The notes: generated by a model from the sequence alone, not told the origin. A DNA stretch of 64,000 nucleotides from Solen grandis (GCA_021229015.1 CM037783.1:58972516-59036515), one strand, 5' to 3'; shown: positions 21,279 through 35,315, counted from the stretch's first letter. Program-made: numbers and translations.

Positions 21279-22984
21279 TGCTTTATGTTCTCATAGGGCT
21301 CCAAACATTCATATTTCTTAGGTTGGCGCTTAGTTTAAAAAGTTTTGTTGTGAGACCAGATGATTTAAAACAGCTAAAATTGAAACAGTTGAAATCTTTT
21401 GAAGTTTAGCTTCCATTCAAAGTGCTAAGATAGATTTGTTTTCACATTTTTTTTTTCCTTTTGATCAATATTGATTTTGTCTGAAAGCATCGATACCATC
21501 AATGTATACTTGTTACTCAGAAAGACATGATAGGTGAAAATCTTAATTTTGTCTCTCAACATTGTTTTTCACAACAAAACAAGGAAATTTAAGAATGAAG
21601 GAAGAAAATCCAGAATTAAAAACTTTGATAGAGTTTTTGTTAAATTAATATGGAGTAAGGGAAGGTGCTGAAGGAAAGCCTCAGAATGATCTTTGACATA
21701 GTATAGATACTGATAAACAATATTTTATCAAATGAGAAGCACTCGAGTTGGTTTATGTTCTTAGACGATTTTCCTTACAGAAGCTAAATCGTCATTTATT
21801 TACAAGATGAATACACGAGATGTACAAAAATAATGATATATTTTCATGTTTTTCAACATTACTAATTAATTATTTACATCAATATTCATGTTAATGTAAT
21901 CATGGATATTCGTAGTAATTAACCAGAGTCTCTTAGTGCAATATCTGTATTATATAATGTTGTGAACAGTTAATAGTTGAGACAGTTTTAAATAAAGTAA
22001 TGTTTCGTGTTTTCAAGCTCGACTATTCGAAGGATAAAGAAAGGTACTCTTCTCACCCTAGTGATGGCATTAGTTTTTGTTGCAGTTTTTTTTGACAAGC
22101 TTTATTAGATATCCAGTCTTAAATTTCATATAGAGATAGTATGTCATATAAGGAGGCTGTATATGAGAATTAAACCTGATACCCCAAGGTCAACATGAGG
22201 AAATGCTTAAGCTGCAGCATGGTTTAAAGTTTGTTAAAAAGTAGGTTTGTACTTTTGTTGGGATACATATTAATAGGATTACCGTAATTTGAGGCAGTCC
22301 AATAATTTACTCTTTTTTTTTCAATTTCTTGCAAGTTATTGACATTTATTTAATTTTGAAAGTTTGGTTAAAGTTTCCCATATAATCTATCTCAGTTGCC
22401 GCTGTTGGAATTAGTTTGAAACTATCATTTTCGTCAGGGAATCAAGGTTTCAAGATTGACTAGGTAGTCTTCATATGATTTTCAAATAAGAGCTGTTGTC
22501 GACTCGGATAGTTTTGACATAATGCTTTTGAATTTGTCTCAAATTGTGGTCTTTTACTTCAGACCTTGGAGATAAAATTATTGATTTTAGAATCACACTT
22601 GTATGAACGTATCTTCGAATAGTCGAGTAAACTGACCTATGGGCGGCTGTTGTTAGATTGTTGTTTTGGCCGTGTAACGTTCATTTAGAATGTTTAGAAA
22701 AATGGATTGAACATTGTGCATATATTCTGTGAATGTTTTGTTGATATTTGTAAGTTGTTGTATGGGTATTTTTTTTCTCTGTTTTAAATACATTAATTCT
22801 TCCTTTATGAAAAAAAGGTGGTTGAATGACTTGTCAGTTTCAGTTTCTGTGAACTGTTATATTCTTGTTAAAGTGGAAAGTAGTTCATTATTTTGTGAAC
22901 CTGATGTCAGTTTTTCATAAACCCACATTTACATCATTTGTGTTTTATAATAGCATGCAATTCAAATATTCAATTGTAAATAAA
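21279..22984 (+). other. DESI2 3'-UTR region with candidate poly(A) signals
   Basis: Downstream of the stop codon no gene is seen. AATAAA hexamers occur at 21991-21996 and 22979-22984, with others near 24353 and 24399. A pair of perfect 15-base inverted repeats (22018-22032 and 22613-22627) sits inside this interval. Confidence 0.4.
22018..22627. mobile_element. Candidate small TIR element in the DESI2 3' region
   Basis: Perfect 15-base inverted repeats ctcgactattcgaag (22018-22032) and cttcgaatagtcgag (22613-22627) enclose about 580 bp of non-coding sequence. Confidence 0.5.
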
Positions 22985-25349
22985 TCTATATTTCTATTCA
23001 AACATTAAATTTCATTATCAGACAGCATTTCTCATTCAAAGATTTTTTTAAATTTGTTTTCATTGACCTAGTCTTAAATGAAAATTCTTAAAACAGCAAG
23101 TAAATCTTTAATGTTCACCACAAAAAAAAAAAGTATAGAATGAATTAAGGGAAATGTCCATTACATTTGTCAAAGACTGAAATTATAAAACTCAGTATTT
23201 CTTTTGGTGCATTTTCACAAAAAAAGAAGTATTTATTTTCAGAGTATTTATTACTGCATTAACTTAAGTAAGTTAAGAACTAAAAAACTTCTTAAAAATT
23301 CTGAATGTAATCTTAACCATAATGTTAATGGTAACCCACCCTGAAGTTCATACATTTACCCCACCCCAGTATCAGAAATACTGGCCTTTATTTTCATCTG
23401 TTTGATATATTTTGATTACGGTATTAAAACTTAGCTGCTGAATATAGTCACGGTCACCCAATGGGTTGCGGAAAGATTTATTTATCAAATGTTGAACATT
23501 AAGTGGTTATTATGACATGGCCGTTTTCATAATATTTTCTCATTTTTTCCATACAACTCTACCACACATAAAGAATTTGTGTAAATGCTCATCTTTTTTC
23601 TTCTTTCATAACATTATTTTTGTACATAGAAAAACTCATTGTTTGTATAAAAGAATCAGAAAGCTACTAATCAAGAAGACAGTATCTTATAAATCCATTA
23701 TGGCAGACAGCATTTGTCTGTGGGAGGAAAAAAACTCTTGTCATGTAAACATTGGTGCTCTCCCCTTTACATTTGTTAGCATGGTCATTCCTGTATATAT
23801 GATCTGACTGCAATCCTGTCAAGGAGGTTTATATCATTTGCGCCTTAAGATTTGATTTAACTTTCATCTGTTTTTTGCTTTGATAAAAGTTTCTAATTTT
23901 GAGAAACTTAGCCTTTGTTGATTATGTATCTTTTCCTCACCTGATATTATATTTTGTTTTTATGCATCATAAGTTGGTTCTTAATTGAATGTTGATTTTG
24001 TCTTTGTTAAAATATGTGAGCACTGTAGCATTATTTTGAATAATGTGAAAAATGGTGTTTTTGTTTGAGCTAAACTTTCGGTCACTCGGTGATACAAAGT
24101 ATTCTGTACAGAAAACGGGGGGATTGCAATGAATATTTTCAACTGTTATTCAGGATACACATCTTGTATAGAAACTGTATGCTGATTTATCTACCGGTAC
24201 TCAGTTTTGTAATGATTGAGAACTTACTCCAGATACAAAATATAAAGAGTTCTCTGTTTATGACAGTAAAATACAGACTATACATAAAAAGAAAAAAAGT
24301 TTGTTAGTTAAATTTTGATAAGAAACAGTGTTTGATAAACAGCTTTCTATGAAATAAATCACCCAAGTTATGGAAAACTTTTCTTGGATCATATACTAAT
24401 AAAGTTTTAACTCATTACCTCATGAATAGTCCTGTACAAATTTATGTCTTAATGAAGATTGATTTTCTATTGATGATTTATGAAATGATATTTACATTGT
24501 GTAGAATCTGAGCTAACATATTGTATGAGGAAACAGAATAGACCGTGATCAGATCTTTTACCTGGGTCTGCTCTGTTTGCCAAGGCATCAAAATATGTCT
24601 GTTTGAGGTAAAAAAAAAAAGATATTTGTTATGTATGGAGGACTAGCCATTAATCTGGAAAGTAAGATGGTAGATAAACGCAATGCATCCATTTCTTTCC
24701 TTTTTTTTAGGATCTAGCTGTTGGTGACGTCATTTCCTGTTTATGTTTACGTTACGCCATATTGTTTTTAGTCAAAATGCAATAATGTACTGCCCTTGTA
24801 CTTCTTCATGATTTTTGATAAAGCCCTGTCGGCAAAAATTAAAAAAAGAGTTTATCTGTGATTTTTTTTTTGCTTGAATTCTTGATTATTATTTGTGCAC
24901 TATACATACTTGCCATATTTAGACTCATTTTTCTCAATTGTGTTACATGATTGAATACATACACATCACTTGGAGCATATAGTCCATTTTTACCTTAACT
25001 GTTTTTAAAAGAAAACAAGTCTAGGTTTTGTCATCACTCTGGTGTCATCACTTGTGTCATTTTTGTGAAAAACTTTAACCTTAGTCATAACTTTTAAACT
25101 GTCATGTTATCAAACTTAATATACTTGTTTACTTTCACAAGGGCCTTATTCTCTTCAAAGGCCACAACTCTTAAGTCCATTTTGACCTTATTTATCTCCC
25201 CTTTAAAAAAAAACAAAAACAGACGAGCATTGGCATCCTCCTGTTTATGTTATAGGTTTTGTTTGTTTGTATGTTTGTTTTTTATTATGTGGATTTGTTT
25301 CACTATGTTTTGTTTTTTATTTATTTATTTTTTATTTCATAACAGAATG
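22985..25349. other. DESI2 downstream sequence to the first gap, no gene
   Basis: AT-rich with several AATAAA hexamers and one MITE-like repeat (24406-24612). No coding region recognised. Confidence 0.4.
24406..24612 (+). mobile_element. Second MITE-like family, copy 3
   Basis: Shares attacctcatgaatagtcct, gtagaatctgagctaacata and ctgggtctgctctgtttgcc with 2937-3195. Diverged right end. Confidence 0.5.
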
Positions 25350-25449
25350 NNNNNNNNNNNNNNNNNNNNNNNNNNNNNNNNNNNNNNNNNNNNNNNNNNN
25401 NNNNNNNNNNNNNNNNNNNNNNNNNNNNNNNNNNNNNNNNNNNNNNNNN
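25350..25449. other. Assembly gap (100 N)
   Basis: Exactly 100 N, the usual placeholder for a scaffold join of unknown size. The real distance across it is unknown. Confidence 0.98.
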
Positions 25450-27830
25450 GTAAAAACTTAAGGAAATGGTGGACACGGCGAAGATTGAAAAAGGCCATAA
25501 AATTTCCTTGTCTCAGAAAAAAAGATCAGACTTTATAAAATTAAGGAAAACAAAACCCAGGAAAGCTTTGTTTCACAATCGTTTCACAATCTCTCGTATT
25601 TGAATAGCACATATGTTCAATATTACAGTTGCATGTGCCCCTGATTATTTTTACAAAATTTTTTGCATCTGCAATGGAACATGTTGTTCTGCCTCATGCA
25701 TAAAAAATAAGGACATGGAATATACCACCCAAATGTATCACCCTGAATTTGGCTTTCACCCTTCAAAAATTGGCATAAACAAAAGGGAGACATACAAGTA
25801 CCATTTTTTTTTAGGGTATGCGGGCTGGGGTTTTAATTGTGCCATCCTTTCCCGGAAGCGCTAAAATTTGGCAACCGGGTAGGTTATTTAAATCGAATAA
25901 AAATTTAAAAGTTCTGAAAAATTATAAAAGAAAGAAAAATTTTGTTTGTTTGTTTGTTTGTTTATTCACAAATAAAAACAAAAAAAAGTTTTGTCCCGGG
26001 GAATTTAAGTGGGGATCTGTGTCTAACCTGAATATTTTTTATCATGTTTAATAGTTGAAGAATTTTTCAAAATCCTTAAATTTAGGGAAGTTTGAAAAAT
26101 TCCGTGAACACTTTTTCCCAAATTTAAACCCCAAAAATTTACCGCCTTAAGCTACGGCCTTTTGGTCTTGTGCTTGAAAAGTCAAAATGCTAAAAATGTG
26201 AAATTAATTCAAAAATTCATCCATACAATTTATGGTCATAAAAAAAGAAAGTCAACTTTCCACCCTAGAATCGCCAAGAATAATCAAATTTTCTTTGGAA
26301 AACCAATTAAAAATTGTTGTTGACCATTAGACGTAAATCATTAAATTTTTAAAAAGGCATTAAAATATTTGAAGAAAGGGTTTCAAAAAATCACTGGTGT
26401 GTTAATTCGTCTGTCAAAATTTTCATAAAACATGTGAAAAAATACCCCTAGACAAGGCCAAGTTCCATGACTATCTGCCTGTGGGGTTTTACCAGGACAC
26501 TGGGGCCCATTAATTTTGACCTTCCAAAGTGATGGGGCATGGTAAAAACCAAGAGGGGTATTACGGCTCTTTCCATTTTTTGAAACACAAAAAATTTTTT
26601 TAAATTTATAATTACCTTAGGAAATTACCTGTAGTAAAAACCCTTTTCCAAGAAGCCACTTTTTTAAGTCATTAAACTATGATGGCAAAAGTTTTTTAAT
26701 TGGTATTTTCAGACAAATTTCTGCGGAATTGATTTTACCAAGATAAACAAAAAAACGTCAAAAATTTTAAATTTAAAATACTTGTTTAATAATTTTATTT
26801 CAAATTAAAAAATTTTTGGGTTTATTTTTTTTAAGGGAACCATTCATCATAAAATTTGGGTCTGGCCTCAAGTGATTGGGGAATTTCATATAAATGTAAG
26901 CGTTTGTAGACTCGAGCAATAAGCTTACCCCTAAGTAATTTAAAGGAACTCATGAAGATTTTTTTTAAACATTTAAAGACCATGATTATAAAAAAATGGG
27001 AAAAAATTTCCTTAAAAATTTCAAAAGATTCTGGCTTGTGGTCCCCGTGGCAGGAACGACAGGATAAAATGTTGGTTTAAAAATGCTGGGGCAAATTTTT
27101 TCAGCCTCCAAGTTATTGGGGAGATTGCATTACAAGCAGTGTAGGCTCCCCAAAAGCAATAAAACCTAGACAACACACCCCCCCACATTTTCCTACCGGT
27201 CCAACCCCTTTTGGGGAAATTCTTTATATGCGGGAAAGGAAGGGTTTACCACCCCCCATGTACCAATTTTTATGATTTTTGGGATGTTGGGGTTGGGGAT
27301 CAAACCCCGCCCCTTTCCCATTAAAGGGTGGACTCTAACCCCCAGCCCCTGGCGGTACCAATATTTTTTCTTTCTTTTTAAAAATTTTCAAATTGAATTA
27401 ATTTTTTATTGTGTTAAAACCTTTTTTTTAAATGAATCAAAAAAAAATTATTTTATAATTACAATTTTTTGTAAAAAGCTCCACACAATTCCTTTTTCCC
27501 AAAATCCCCCCCCGGGGGGCCCGTTGGAAATGGACTTTTATGTATAACTTTGTCCCATTAAATTTTTGATTTATATAAAAAATTACAATGTAAATTAAAA
27601 AATAAGCTGATTAAATAAAAATCCCCCCTTCTTAAACCATGTTCAAAACATAAAAATCTCTGTCCATGTCAGTTCATTGATTCCTTTTACTTTCACTAAC
27701 ATTTTTTTAAATTAAAACAAACAATACACCGTATACAAAGGTATACAAAAGGAAACCCCAAAACCTTTTTAAAGGAACCCTTTTAAAAAAATTTAAATTT
27801 AAAACATGGTTCTTGCAAACTAACTCAAGT
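25450..27830. other. Low-quality contig end, no gene called
   Basis: Homopolymers are abnormally long or short, with runs of A, T, C and G throughout and a C-run/G-run cluster near 27510-27520. A recognisable but corrupted inverted SINE head occurs at about 27240-27365 (ggttggggatcaaac). ORFs here are not trustworthy. Confidence 0.7.
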
Positions 27831-27839
27831 TATCCTTAC

Positions 27840-29070
27840 AGGTGACATATACCCCCACACAGTGCTTGGAAGAAGTAAGATATAGTAGGTAAAAGATAGC
27901 CCATAGTCAATGTTGTATACAAAATCATTTCATGCAAACTTGTAGATAATGTATAAGCCTAAAGGTATTAATCTACGAAACCTCACAATTAGGGTTTTAG
28001 CTATCCAGGGCTAATACTCAGTCTATGGATGTGACCAATGTACAATGTCTTTCATTTACTTGTGTTAATCTGGCCACAGGCTCTATTTAATGCCCAAGGG
28101 ATTATGACTCATTGTTAGGACACTCAATGACCTTTGATATAGACCATGTAGAGGTCAAGTAAAACTCATCAATGAGAAAACATTGATTAAAAATGTCAAA
28201 TGAGTTTAACATCCAGCCAACAGTATTTTTGTCATTAACTGCATGCAAAAATATCAATATTTCTACAAAATCAGTATACAAATCAAATTTTGAACAAACA
28301 AACATTCATAACAAAATTTACAGATAATTCAACAAAGGTATACCACTAAACAACTTGATAAATATATGTACATGCATATCTACACCAGCCCAGTTTTCAA
28401 CTGTATCTCACTGGGTACACTGTTCAGTATGATTAGGTTATACATGGTCAGACTGTTGCCATGGAGATTTTGATCATAAGTAAACAGTATAAATCCTAAT
28501 CAGAGAGCAAATCACTTGGACTGGTGTTTTTTTTTCCGTTATCACTTTTAAAGACATATTTATAAATTCCATACACATTTAATTATTATCAATGCATAAT
28601 ACTACTTTCTACATAAATCATAATTCAATTTACTGAAAACAATCAATGATTATCAGAGAAATTTGGTGATTGGGATGAATGATTTTCCACTGAAATATAG
28701 ACCTATAAATACACCGGCTTTTGATGACATATTGCAATATTACAATATTAAACAATTCTCTAATTCTCCAGTATACATAATTGTTTATTCATTTTTTAAG
28801 GAAAATAATGTCAATATTCTGAAAATGCAAGTTTCAATATCACAAATTATTTCTAATTTCCATATAGTTTGAAAATATTTGTTAACTTAAAAAAAAAAAA
28901 AAATGAAAAAAAGAGTAAAATGTAAACTATGAAAAAAATACTATTATTAGGGAGACTGTTACCCTTAAATCACATCTCCACATTCATACATAAGAGAGAT
29001 ATACAAGTGGTTGAAAAGATGTCTGCCAGATAAAATGTCTCCTCTGTGTGGACCTCCTGTCTTGGGATAT
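27840..29070. other. 3' flank of the NACHT-LRR relic, no other gene
   Basis: AT-rich unique sequence. Read on the minus strand, an AATAAA hexamer lies at about 28786-28791, roughly 280 bp past the NLR stop, and could be its poly(A) signal. Nothing else is recognised. Confidence 0.4.
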
Positions 29071-31735
29071 TCAGCGGGCTGCTGGCTGGCTGTGGAAGTG
29101 TAGCATGTCAAAGAGTTTGAATCTCACCACAAACCTGGAGGTGATGTGTGTCTTAACTGCTTCATTAAGTTTACCACTAATAAAACAGTCCACCTTATGG
29201 TTAACAGTGAGAATAGAGTCAAGAAACTTGATCATTGCCCTGTCTGTCATAGTAACCCTACCTAACCACACTGTTTCCAGATGTGTTGCCCCGGGAAACA
29301 AATTGACATCTCCATTACCATCACCAAAGTCTAAATACTCCAGCTTCAGGCATGATAACTGAGTCAGGTGGGGTAGGAATTTAACAAACTCATTCAGATA
29401 ATGTGGATCTCTTATCTTGCTTAATCTCAGTGTCAGTTTCATGGTCTCAACATGTGGGTGTGAAACAAAGTATACAGGTGTACCACTGACATTACAATCT
29501 GTGAGTGATGTTGTGTTGATTGTAACCTTAGTAATATCACAGTTCTCTAGAGAGAATTTCTGCAGATGTGAACAGTGAGAAAGGTCCAGGTGACGTGAGG
29601 CCTCCTCTCCATCACTAATAAACTTAAGATAGTTGCATGATAACTGAGTCAGGAGGGATAGGAATTTGACAAACTCATTCAGATAATGTGGATCACTTAT
29701 CTCCACTGATGTCAGTGTCAGTTTCATGGTCTCAACATGTGGGTGTGAAACAAAGTACATGTATACAGGTGTACCACTGACATTACAATCTGTGAGTGAT
29801 GTTGTGTTGATTGTAACCTTAGTAATATCACAGTTCTCTAGAGTGAATTTCTGCAGATGTGAACAATGAGAAAGGTCCAGATGACGGGAAGACTCCTTCT
29901 CCTCATCACTAATGAACTTAAGATTTTTGCATGATAACTGAGTCAGGTGGGGTAGGATTTTGACAATCTCATTCAGATTATGTGGTTCTCTTATCTTAAC
30001 TGATCCCAGTTTGTCCAGCCAGGTCATCCTGGTATAGTTTGAACTCTCTCCTAATTTAAGACTCACAGGTACTGACTGACACTCTGACACAAGACCCAGG
30101 CAGGTTAGGAGGTCCTTGGGTATTTCTTTAACATCTACATCTACATATACATTCTGTATACAGGACATGTTGGTTCTAATTAGATGTTGTAGATTCTTAA
30201 AATCCCCATATCTAATAACAACTGTCTTCAGAAGTAAGTATGGCAGTGGCTGTCCACTTCTCTTACTCTCCTCTACACACTCACACAGCAGGTTTTGTAT
30301 TGGTTCTAACAGATACGGATTTAGATGATTTTTGTATTGCTTCCATATCTTACCATTCTCCAGGATATTCTGTACTTGATGTGATAACGGTGTCATGACT
30401 TTGGAGTCCAGGCCACTCACAAAAATAAACAGAGAACGCATGTAAAGAGTTTTATAGACGGTGTTGCATGTTTGGGGTAGTTGTGCAGACTCAGGATTCA
30501 TGACCAGGAAAACAGCTGCCAGGAAGTCTTGAAAAGATTTGTGGAGGAATGAAAGTTTTTTCTTCTCTTCATCAAGAGCACTTGCATAAATTTCTTGGCA
30601 CAATAAACCTGCTGTTAAGCAAGAATTTATGTCACCTTCAGTCAAATTCTGAAGTTCTGCTTCCACATGATCAAAAACTAAATGCCCTTTAAATGCTGAT
30701 GTAAAGGCAAGTTTTGCCAGTGAAAGAAGTAGACTCTTATGGATCTTGCAGTACTGTTTTTCTTTTAGACATAAGGGAAGTTCTGACTCTTGGGTATTTC
30801 CTGCTGATAATGGCTTCTTTTTGTTTCTTTCCCATGCATCCTTCAGCAGATGGTTTATCATAGTACTGTATACATGAACTTGTGATCTTCCCGTAAGTTC
30901 TTCTTCTTATGATGCCACAACATTATCAACTGTTTCAGTAGGATGGGTATGTTCAGGAAGTGTAAAAGACATTTATCCGTAAGCTGTTGTTTGAAGTCTT
31001 TACTGTTCTTTCTGACATTTTTCTTTTATTTAGCAGATCTACCATATTCTCTATATATCTATCTGATGCCCACCAACCAATACCTTGAAGCTGGACTTGC
31101 TATCCATCTCCCTTGGCCCCAGCCTCAGTATCTCCAGCTTCCATGGCGGGTGGTGGTGAGGACAGTAAACCTCTCAAAATGGCGTAAGTCTGGCAGACCA
31201 GGAGTTGTATGCATGGGAGTTTCGTAGTCATCAGGAGGAAGCCACTCATCTAGACCATCCAATATGACTAGACATGAGCTTTTGTCACACTCATTTTCAA
31301 AAAAAATGTTTAGAAAGTCTGAAGCACTAAAATATTGCTTTTTGATAATGTCACTAATAATCCAGCTCTTCCTAATATTTCTTAAAGTGATGTAGAACAA
31401 ACAAGTCAAACTTCTTCATTACTCTCAAGAAATCTTTGGGTATATATTCACTGATCTTATCACCAGAATGTTCCTGACACCAGGCCAAAACCAGCATTTT
31501 ACACAGTGCAGTTTTCCCATGTCCTGCATCTCCTGAGATGTAGATCCGAGTAAACTGTGTCTCATCTTGAAAGAAAAACATTGTTCATGCTGTCTGTATC
31601 AGTGTTGCCTTACCGCCCCTGTGTCATCTGTCACCAGTTTCATACTGGGCCGTACATACAATCTGTCAACTGCTGGTAGTGTGGCTGGCTGTAACTGAGC
31701 TATATAGGTCTCTATCAGACGGCCCCTTTAGTTCT
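29071..31735 (-). pseudogene. NACHT-LRR (NLR-like) gene, frame-broken
   Basis: A STAND-type innate-immunity ATPase of the kind expanded in molluscs. In transcription order: a segment with LIETYIAQLQPATLPAVDRL (about 31720-31600); Walker A GDAGHGKT (31510-31533); Walker B CLVILDGLDEW (31242-31274); a TTTR motif near 31150 where family members read TTxRPWKL; a winged-helix/HETHS-like stretch with KLSFLHKSFQDFLAAVF (about 30560-30500); then leucine-rich repeats to the stop at 29071. The last 596 codons (30861-29071) are open. Upstream, the frame breaks at about 31725, 31565, 31395, 31145 and several times in 31070-30870. Most breaks are one-base shifts at homopolymers, so consensus error and true decay are both possible. 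No N-terminal Death, CARD or TIR domain is seen before the acceptor near 31735. The domain call is firm and functional status unknown. Confidence 0.85.
29351..29990 (-). repeat. Long LRR module repeats inside the NLR relic
   Basis: Three copies of a module start at plus-strand anchors 29351, 29636 and 29930 (catgataactgagtcagg), so spacings are 285 and 294 bp. The two inner modules are almost identical (HLDLSHCSHLQKF, LENCDITKVTINTTSLTDCN, YFVSHPHVETMKLTL). They differ by a Met-Tyr insertion and a few substitutions. The spacings are multiples of three, keeping the frame. Confidence 0.9.
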
Positions 31736-31739
31736 GAAA

Positions 31740-34480
31740 ATAGATGTGAAGTGATCAAATGAAGCAATACTGTTTACTGTCTCGAAGTATGATACAAAAT
31801 CTATTAGTTATCATGTGCTACCTTCACATTCGAAGACTGCATGTAATTTCAGTATTATATCATTTTTTCTAATAAAACAGAAACAAACAAAAAAGTAATT
31901 TATAATATGTTAAACGTATAAACAATTACATTATCACAAACAGAAAATTGTTTAAGTTTGTTCTTTTAGATTTTGAATGCATTAAGTTTATTTTAAAAAC
32001 TTATAATAAAGATCTCCTAAAGATTTCCATCAATTTTTGTCCAGCTATTTCAGAGATTTCATTTAAATATAAATTATTTTTGAAGGTCAATGCATGATGG
32101 ATAACTGAAAAAATCAGGTTAGCTTATAACTATAAGACTTGTAAAATTGAGACCAGCCTGAGAGTGTTTTGTTGATTGCATCAATTTATGGAAAATTAAC
32201 TTTTTCCAAGTATGGGTGAGCGATACTTATGGTCTTCTAGGGTAATTATAGTATATTAGACACCTTGAATTGCACTCAGGACATATAGAACAACTTTGCA
32301 AATGCATTGGACAAATACATTGCAATAACCAATTTTCATTATCTATTCCATTATAAATATGTATACACGGTATTCAATTTTGTTTCATAATTATCCTCTT
32401 CAGGAGATCTGGTCTGTGTTAAGGAAACAGTAAAATACATGAATTTCTTTTTTTTATGTACTAATCAGTTTTTACTATTAATGACACATAATTTTATGCT
32501 TCCAGTTTTGGACATTTTCAGGGGTCAGGGGTAATAACTTTAGCAATATCTTGATGAATCAAAATAAAAACCCCGGTGCACAACTACATATCATGATGAA
32601 TATGCCTGTGAAGTTTTGTTCATATATATTAAATAATTTTTAAGTCATGTGTGCCACAAAATCCAGGGTCAGTAGGGTAGAGCTTATTAAGGTGACACAC
32701 CTGTGAAGTTTGGATGTAATGAATGGAAGCACGATTATAATGTAGCCAAGGTTAATATTTGCTATTTTGGGGTCATGGTGACCTTGACTTTGACCTGTGA
32801 TCTTTAAGTGGGTCTGGTGGGTAGAGCTCATCAAAGGGGCATGCACCCTGTAAAGTTTGGAGGCTATAGGTGGAAGGACCTCTGAGTTATTGTCAAAGTT
32901 AAAGTTTTGTGACAATCAAACTGACAGACGGACCAAAAACAATATACCTGCTATCTATCGATGCGGGGGATAAAATATGATATATCTGTGTTATATAAAC
33001 AAGAGCAATAAATATGTACCCAAGTTTAGCTTTTGCGTCAGTGAAAAAATACAGTGGTGTGCAAATTTCTAGAAAAAAAAGGGGCATAATTTAGTCAAAA
33101 TCCATGACAGAGTTATGTAGTCTTGCCTAAAGATGAGGGTTGATGGTCATTAACAAGTATTCCAAGTGATTTCAGTGAAAAAGTGAGGTGGTATGGAAAA
33201 CTTGACCGAGATTCTTATTTGAACAATGAACGCCATGTCCCAGCGGGAAAATAGCCGACCCCCTATGGTCACATTTTTTTAGGGATCCTTTTTTTTTTTT
33301 TTTTTAGAAATGATGGTAAAAGGCTATTATCTGAACATTTGTGCCTAATGAAATTCTGACCAGTAGTTTCATAGACAATTTTGAACTTTTTTATACACAT
33401 TCCAGTCACATTGGAATGAAGTAGCAACTAACTATGTTAATACTTTGTTCCATCGCATTTTTGTTCCATTGCATCTTTTATTAATAAACACAATGATCCT
33501 ATGTTACATCCATTTAAGACCATGTATACGCCATATTTATATATAAAAGCCTACGGTACTACGTTATGGGTTTTGAGTGTATAAAGAATAAAAGAATTAG
33601 TTTATATTTCGTATAAAGTGTACGTGTATTTGCATAAAATTAAGATTATAAAGCAAACATGCACTTTACTTGGAATGCTGTGAACAAATTATAAGACACT
33701 TTATCTTTTAATTTTTTGTTCTAATGTACCACGTTTGTGTACTGAAATGTAATGCCAAAAGAGAGATGACTTAATATCTTTTATGCTGTTGATTATGTAT
33801 TGACAAGTAATCACTCAAGTTAACCGATGCTACAAACAAATGTGCTTGTTTTATTCATGCCATACTGTCACAAACACCATACTGATCAGCTAATTACATC
33901 AAAATGGCAGACAGGCCAAAGCGACGTGTGTCTCTGGTAGGTTTGAAAAGTGACTGAAAAGTGTTTAAGCGCATCATTAATCAAATGTTTATTGGTCTTG
34001 GGGTATTCTTAGTTTTTTCGAATCAGTGCATCTTTCATTCCATCTAAACTTTGTTCCATCGCATATTTTTTTACATTGAATAAAGAACAAATTCTGCCTG
34101 GACCTTAGACTTACTTGGTATTCCACCGTTATTTCGTTCTTTTTGTGTCAAATGAAATTAAATTCTGACCATTAGTTTCAGAGAAGAATATTTTCAAAGT
34201 TTTTTAAAATTAAAACTATATGTTCTGCATGGATCTAATCTATTTTAGCAACTTTTGTGAAGGGCCGGCCATCAAAGAATCATTCATCACAAATTACTTT
34301 TCACAGAAAGTAAAGCATAGGCCATATCACTAAAGAGTCCCTACATGCAATCTTAAGATAATCTGGAAATAAAGGGAGATAATAAAATCATGTGGAGACA
34401 TGGTTCTTGTACAAGGCACTTTAAATACTTGCTACCTGTCTATATTTAAAGTGTCAATTAAATCCCTTCATGATCACTAA
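31740..34480. other. No gene recognised; one decayed interspersed repeat
   Basis: AT-rich. A repeat at about 32500-32990 carries ggtcatggtgaccttgactt, aagtttggaggctataggtg and an acagacggacc stretch. Related motifs (gttccatcgcat) occur at about 33440-33475 and 34050. At 33904 a short ATG frame MADRPKRRVSL ends at a donor-like gtaggt, but nothing continues it. Confidence 0.45.
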
Positions 34481-34482
34481 AT

Positions 34483-35110
34483 GAACAAGAGTTGTCGGAG
34501 CGACACATATGCCCCCTACACACTCCCCACCTCCAAACTGTAGTCAGACAGGAAGATGCATTGATAATGCATATAACTGTACACTGAAAATATAAGCCAG
34601 AATCAAAGGATACTGTTTGAACTAATCTGGGTTTAACTTTGGCCGAATGCCCCCAAAAATTTATAGGGATCATAGGAATTATCTACTTTTTAAGACAGTT
34701 TTCCAAGTAAGTTGTAGAATATGGGATCAGGCCAAGCACTGTGAAGAAAATTTTCAAGATTCAAGGTCATTGTGACCATGACCTTTCATAGTGAATGCTC
34801 ACATTCATAGTATCAATAGGGGTCATCTACTAGTCATGACCAATCACCCCATAAAGTTTGAGGAATGTGGGTCCAAGCGTTCTCCGGTTATTGATCAGAA
34901 ACCATTTTTACATTCAAGGTCAATTTGACCTTGACCTTTGACCAAGTCACCCCAACATCAAGAGGGGTCATCTACTAGTCATGATCAATCACCCTATGAA
35001 GTTTGAGGAATGTGGGCCTAAGCGTTCTCCAGTTATTGATCGGAAACGAAGTGATCTACCGACGTACTAACCGACCAACAGACCGACCATCCGGCCACAT
35101 TTGCAAAACA
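34483..35110. repeat. Interspersed repeat (copy B of the 8190-8577 family)
   Basis: Begins aacaagagttgtcggagcga and shares gaggaatgtgggtccaagcg, ggggtcatctactagtcatg and ttgaccttgacctttgacca with 8190-8577. It is longer because of an extra half-unit, and the terminal hairpin is lost. It lies shortly before the first telomeric array. Confidence 0.8.
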
Positions 35111-35315
35111 ATATAACAAAATGCCATAACTCTGTAATAATACATTCCATTGAAATATTCTGATTATTAAGGGGTTTGGAGATTTTGTCAAAAATACAAA
35201 GGGCCATAACTCTAATAATTCATCCAACCAAAATGTGCCAAAGATATGCACGACTAGACATTATAATATTTTGTAAAGATTACATAGGGCGATAAATCTT
35301 GATACTGATCAATCC

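Noticed and set aside
33904..33936. Possible tiny first exon MADRPKRRVSL followed by a donor-like gtaggt
   Set aside because: No continuing exon found on the plus strand in the contig, and ATG plus GT patterns of this length arise by chance.
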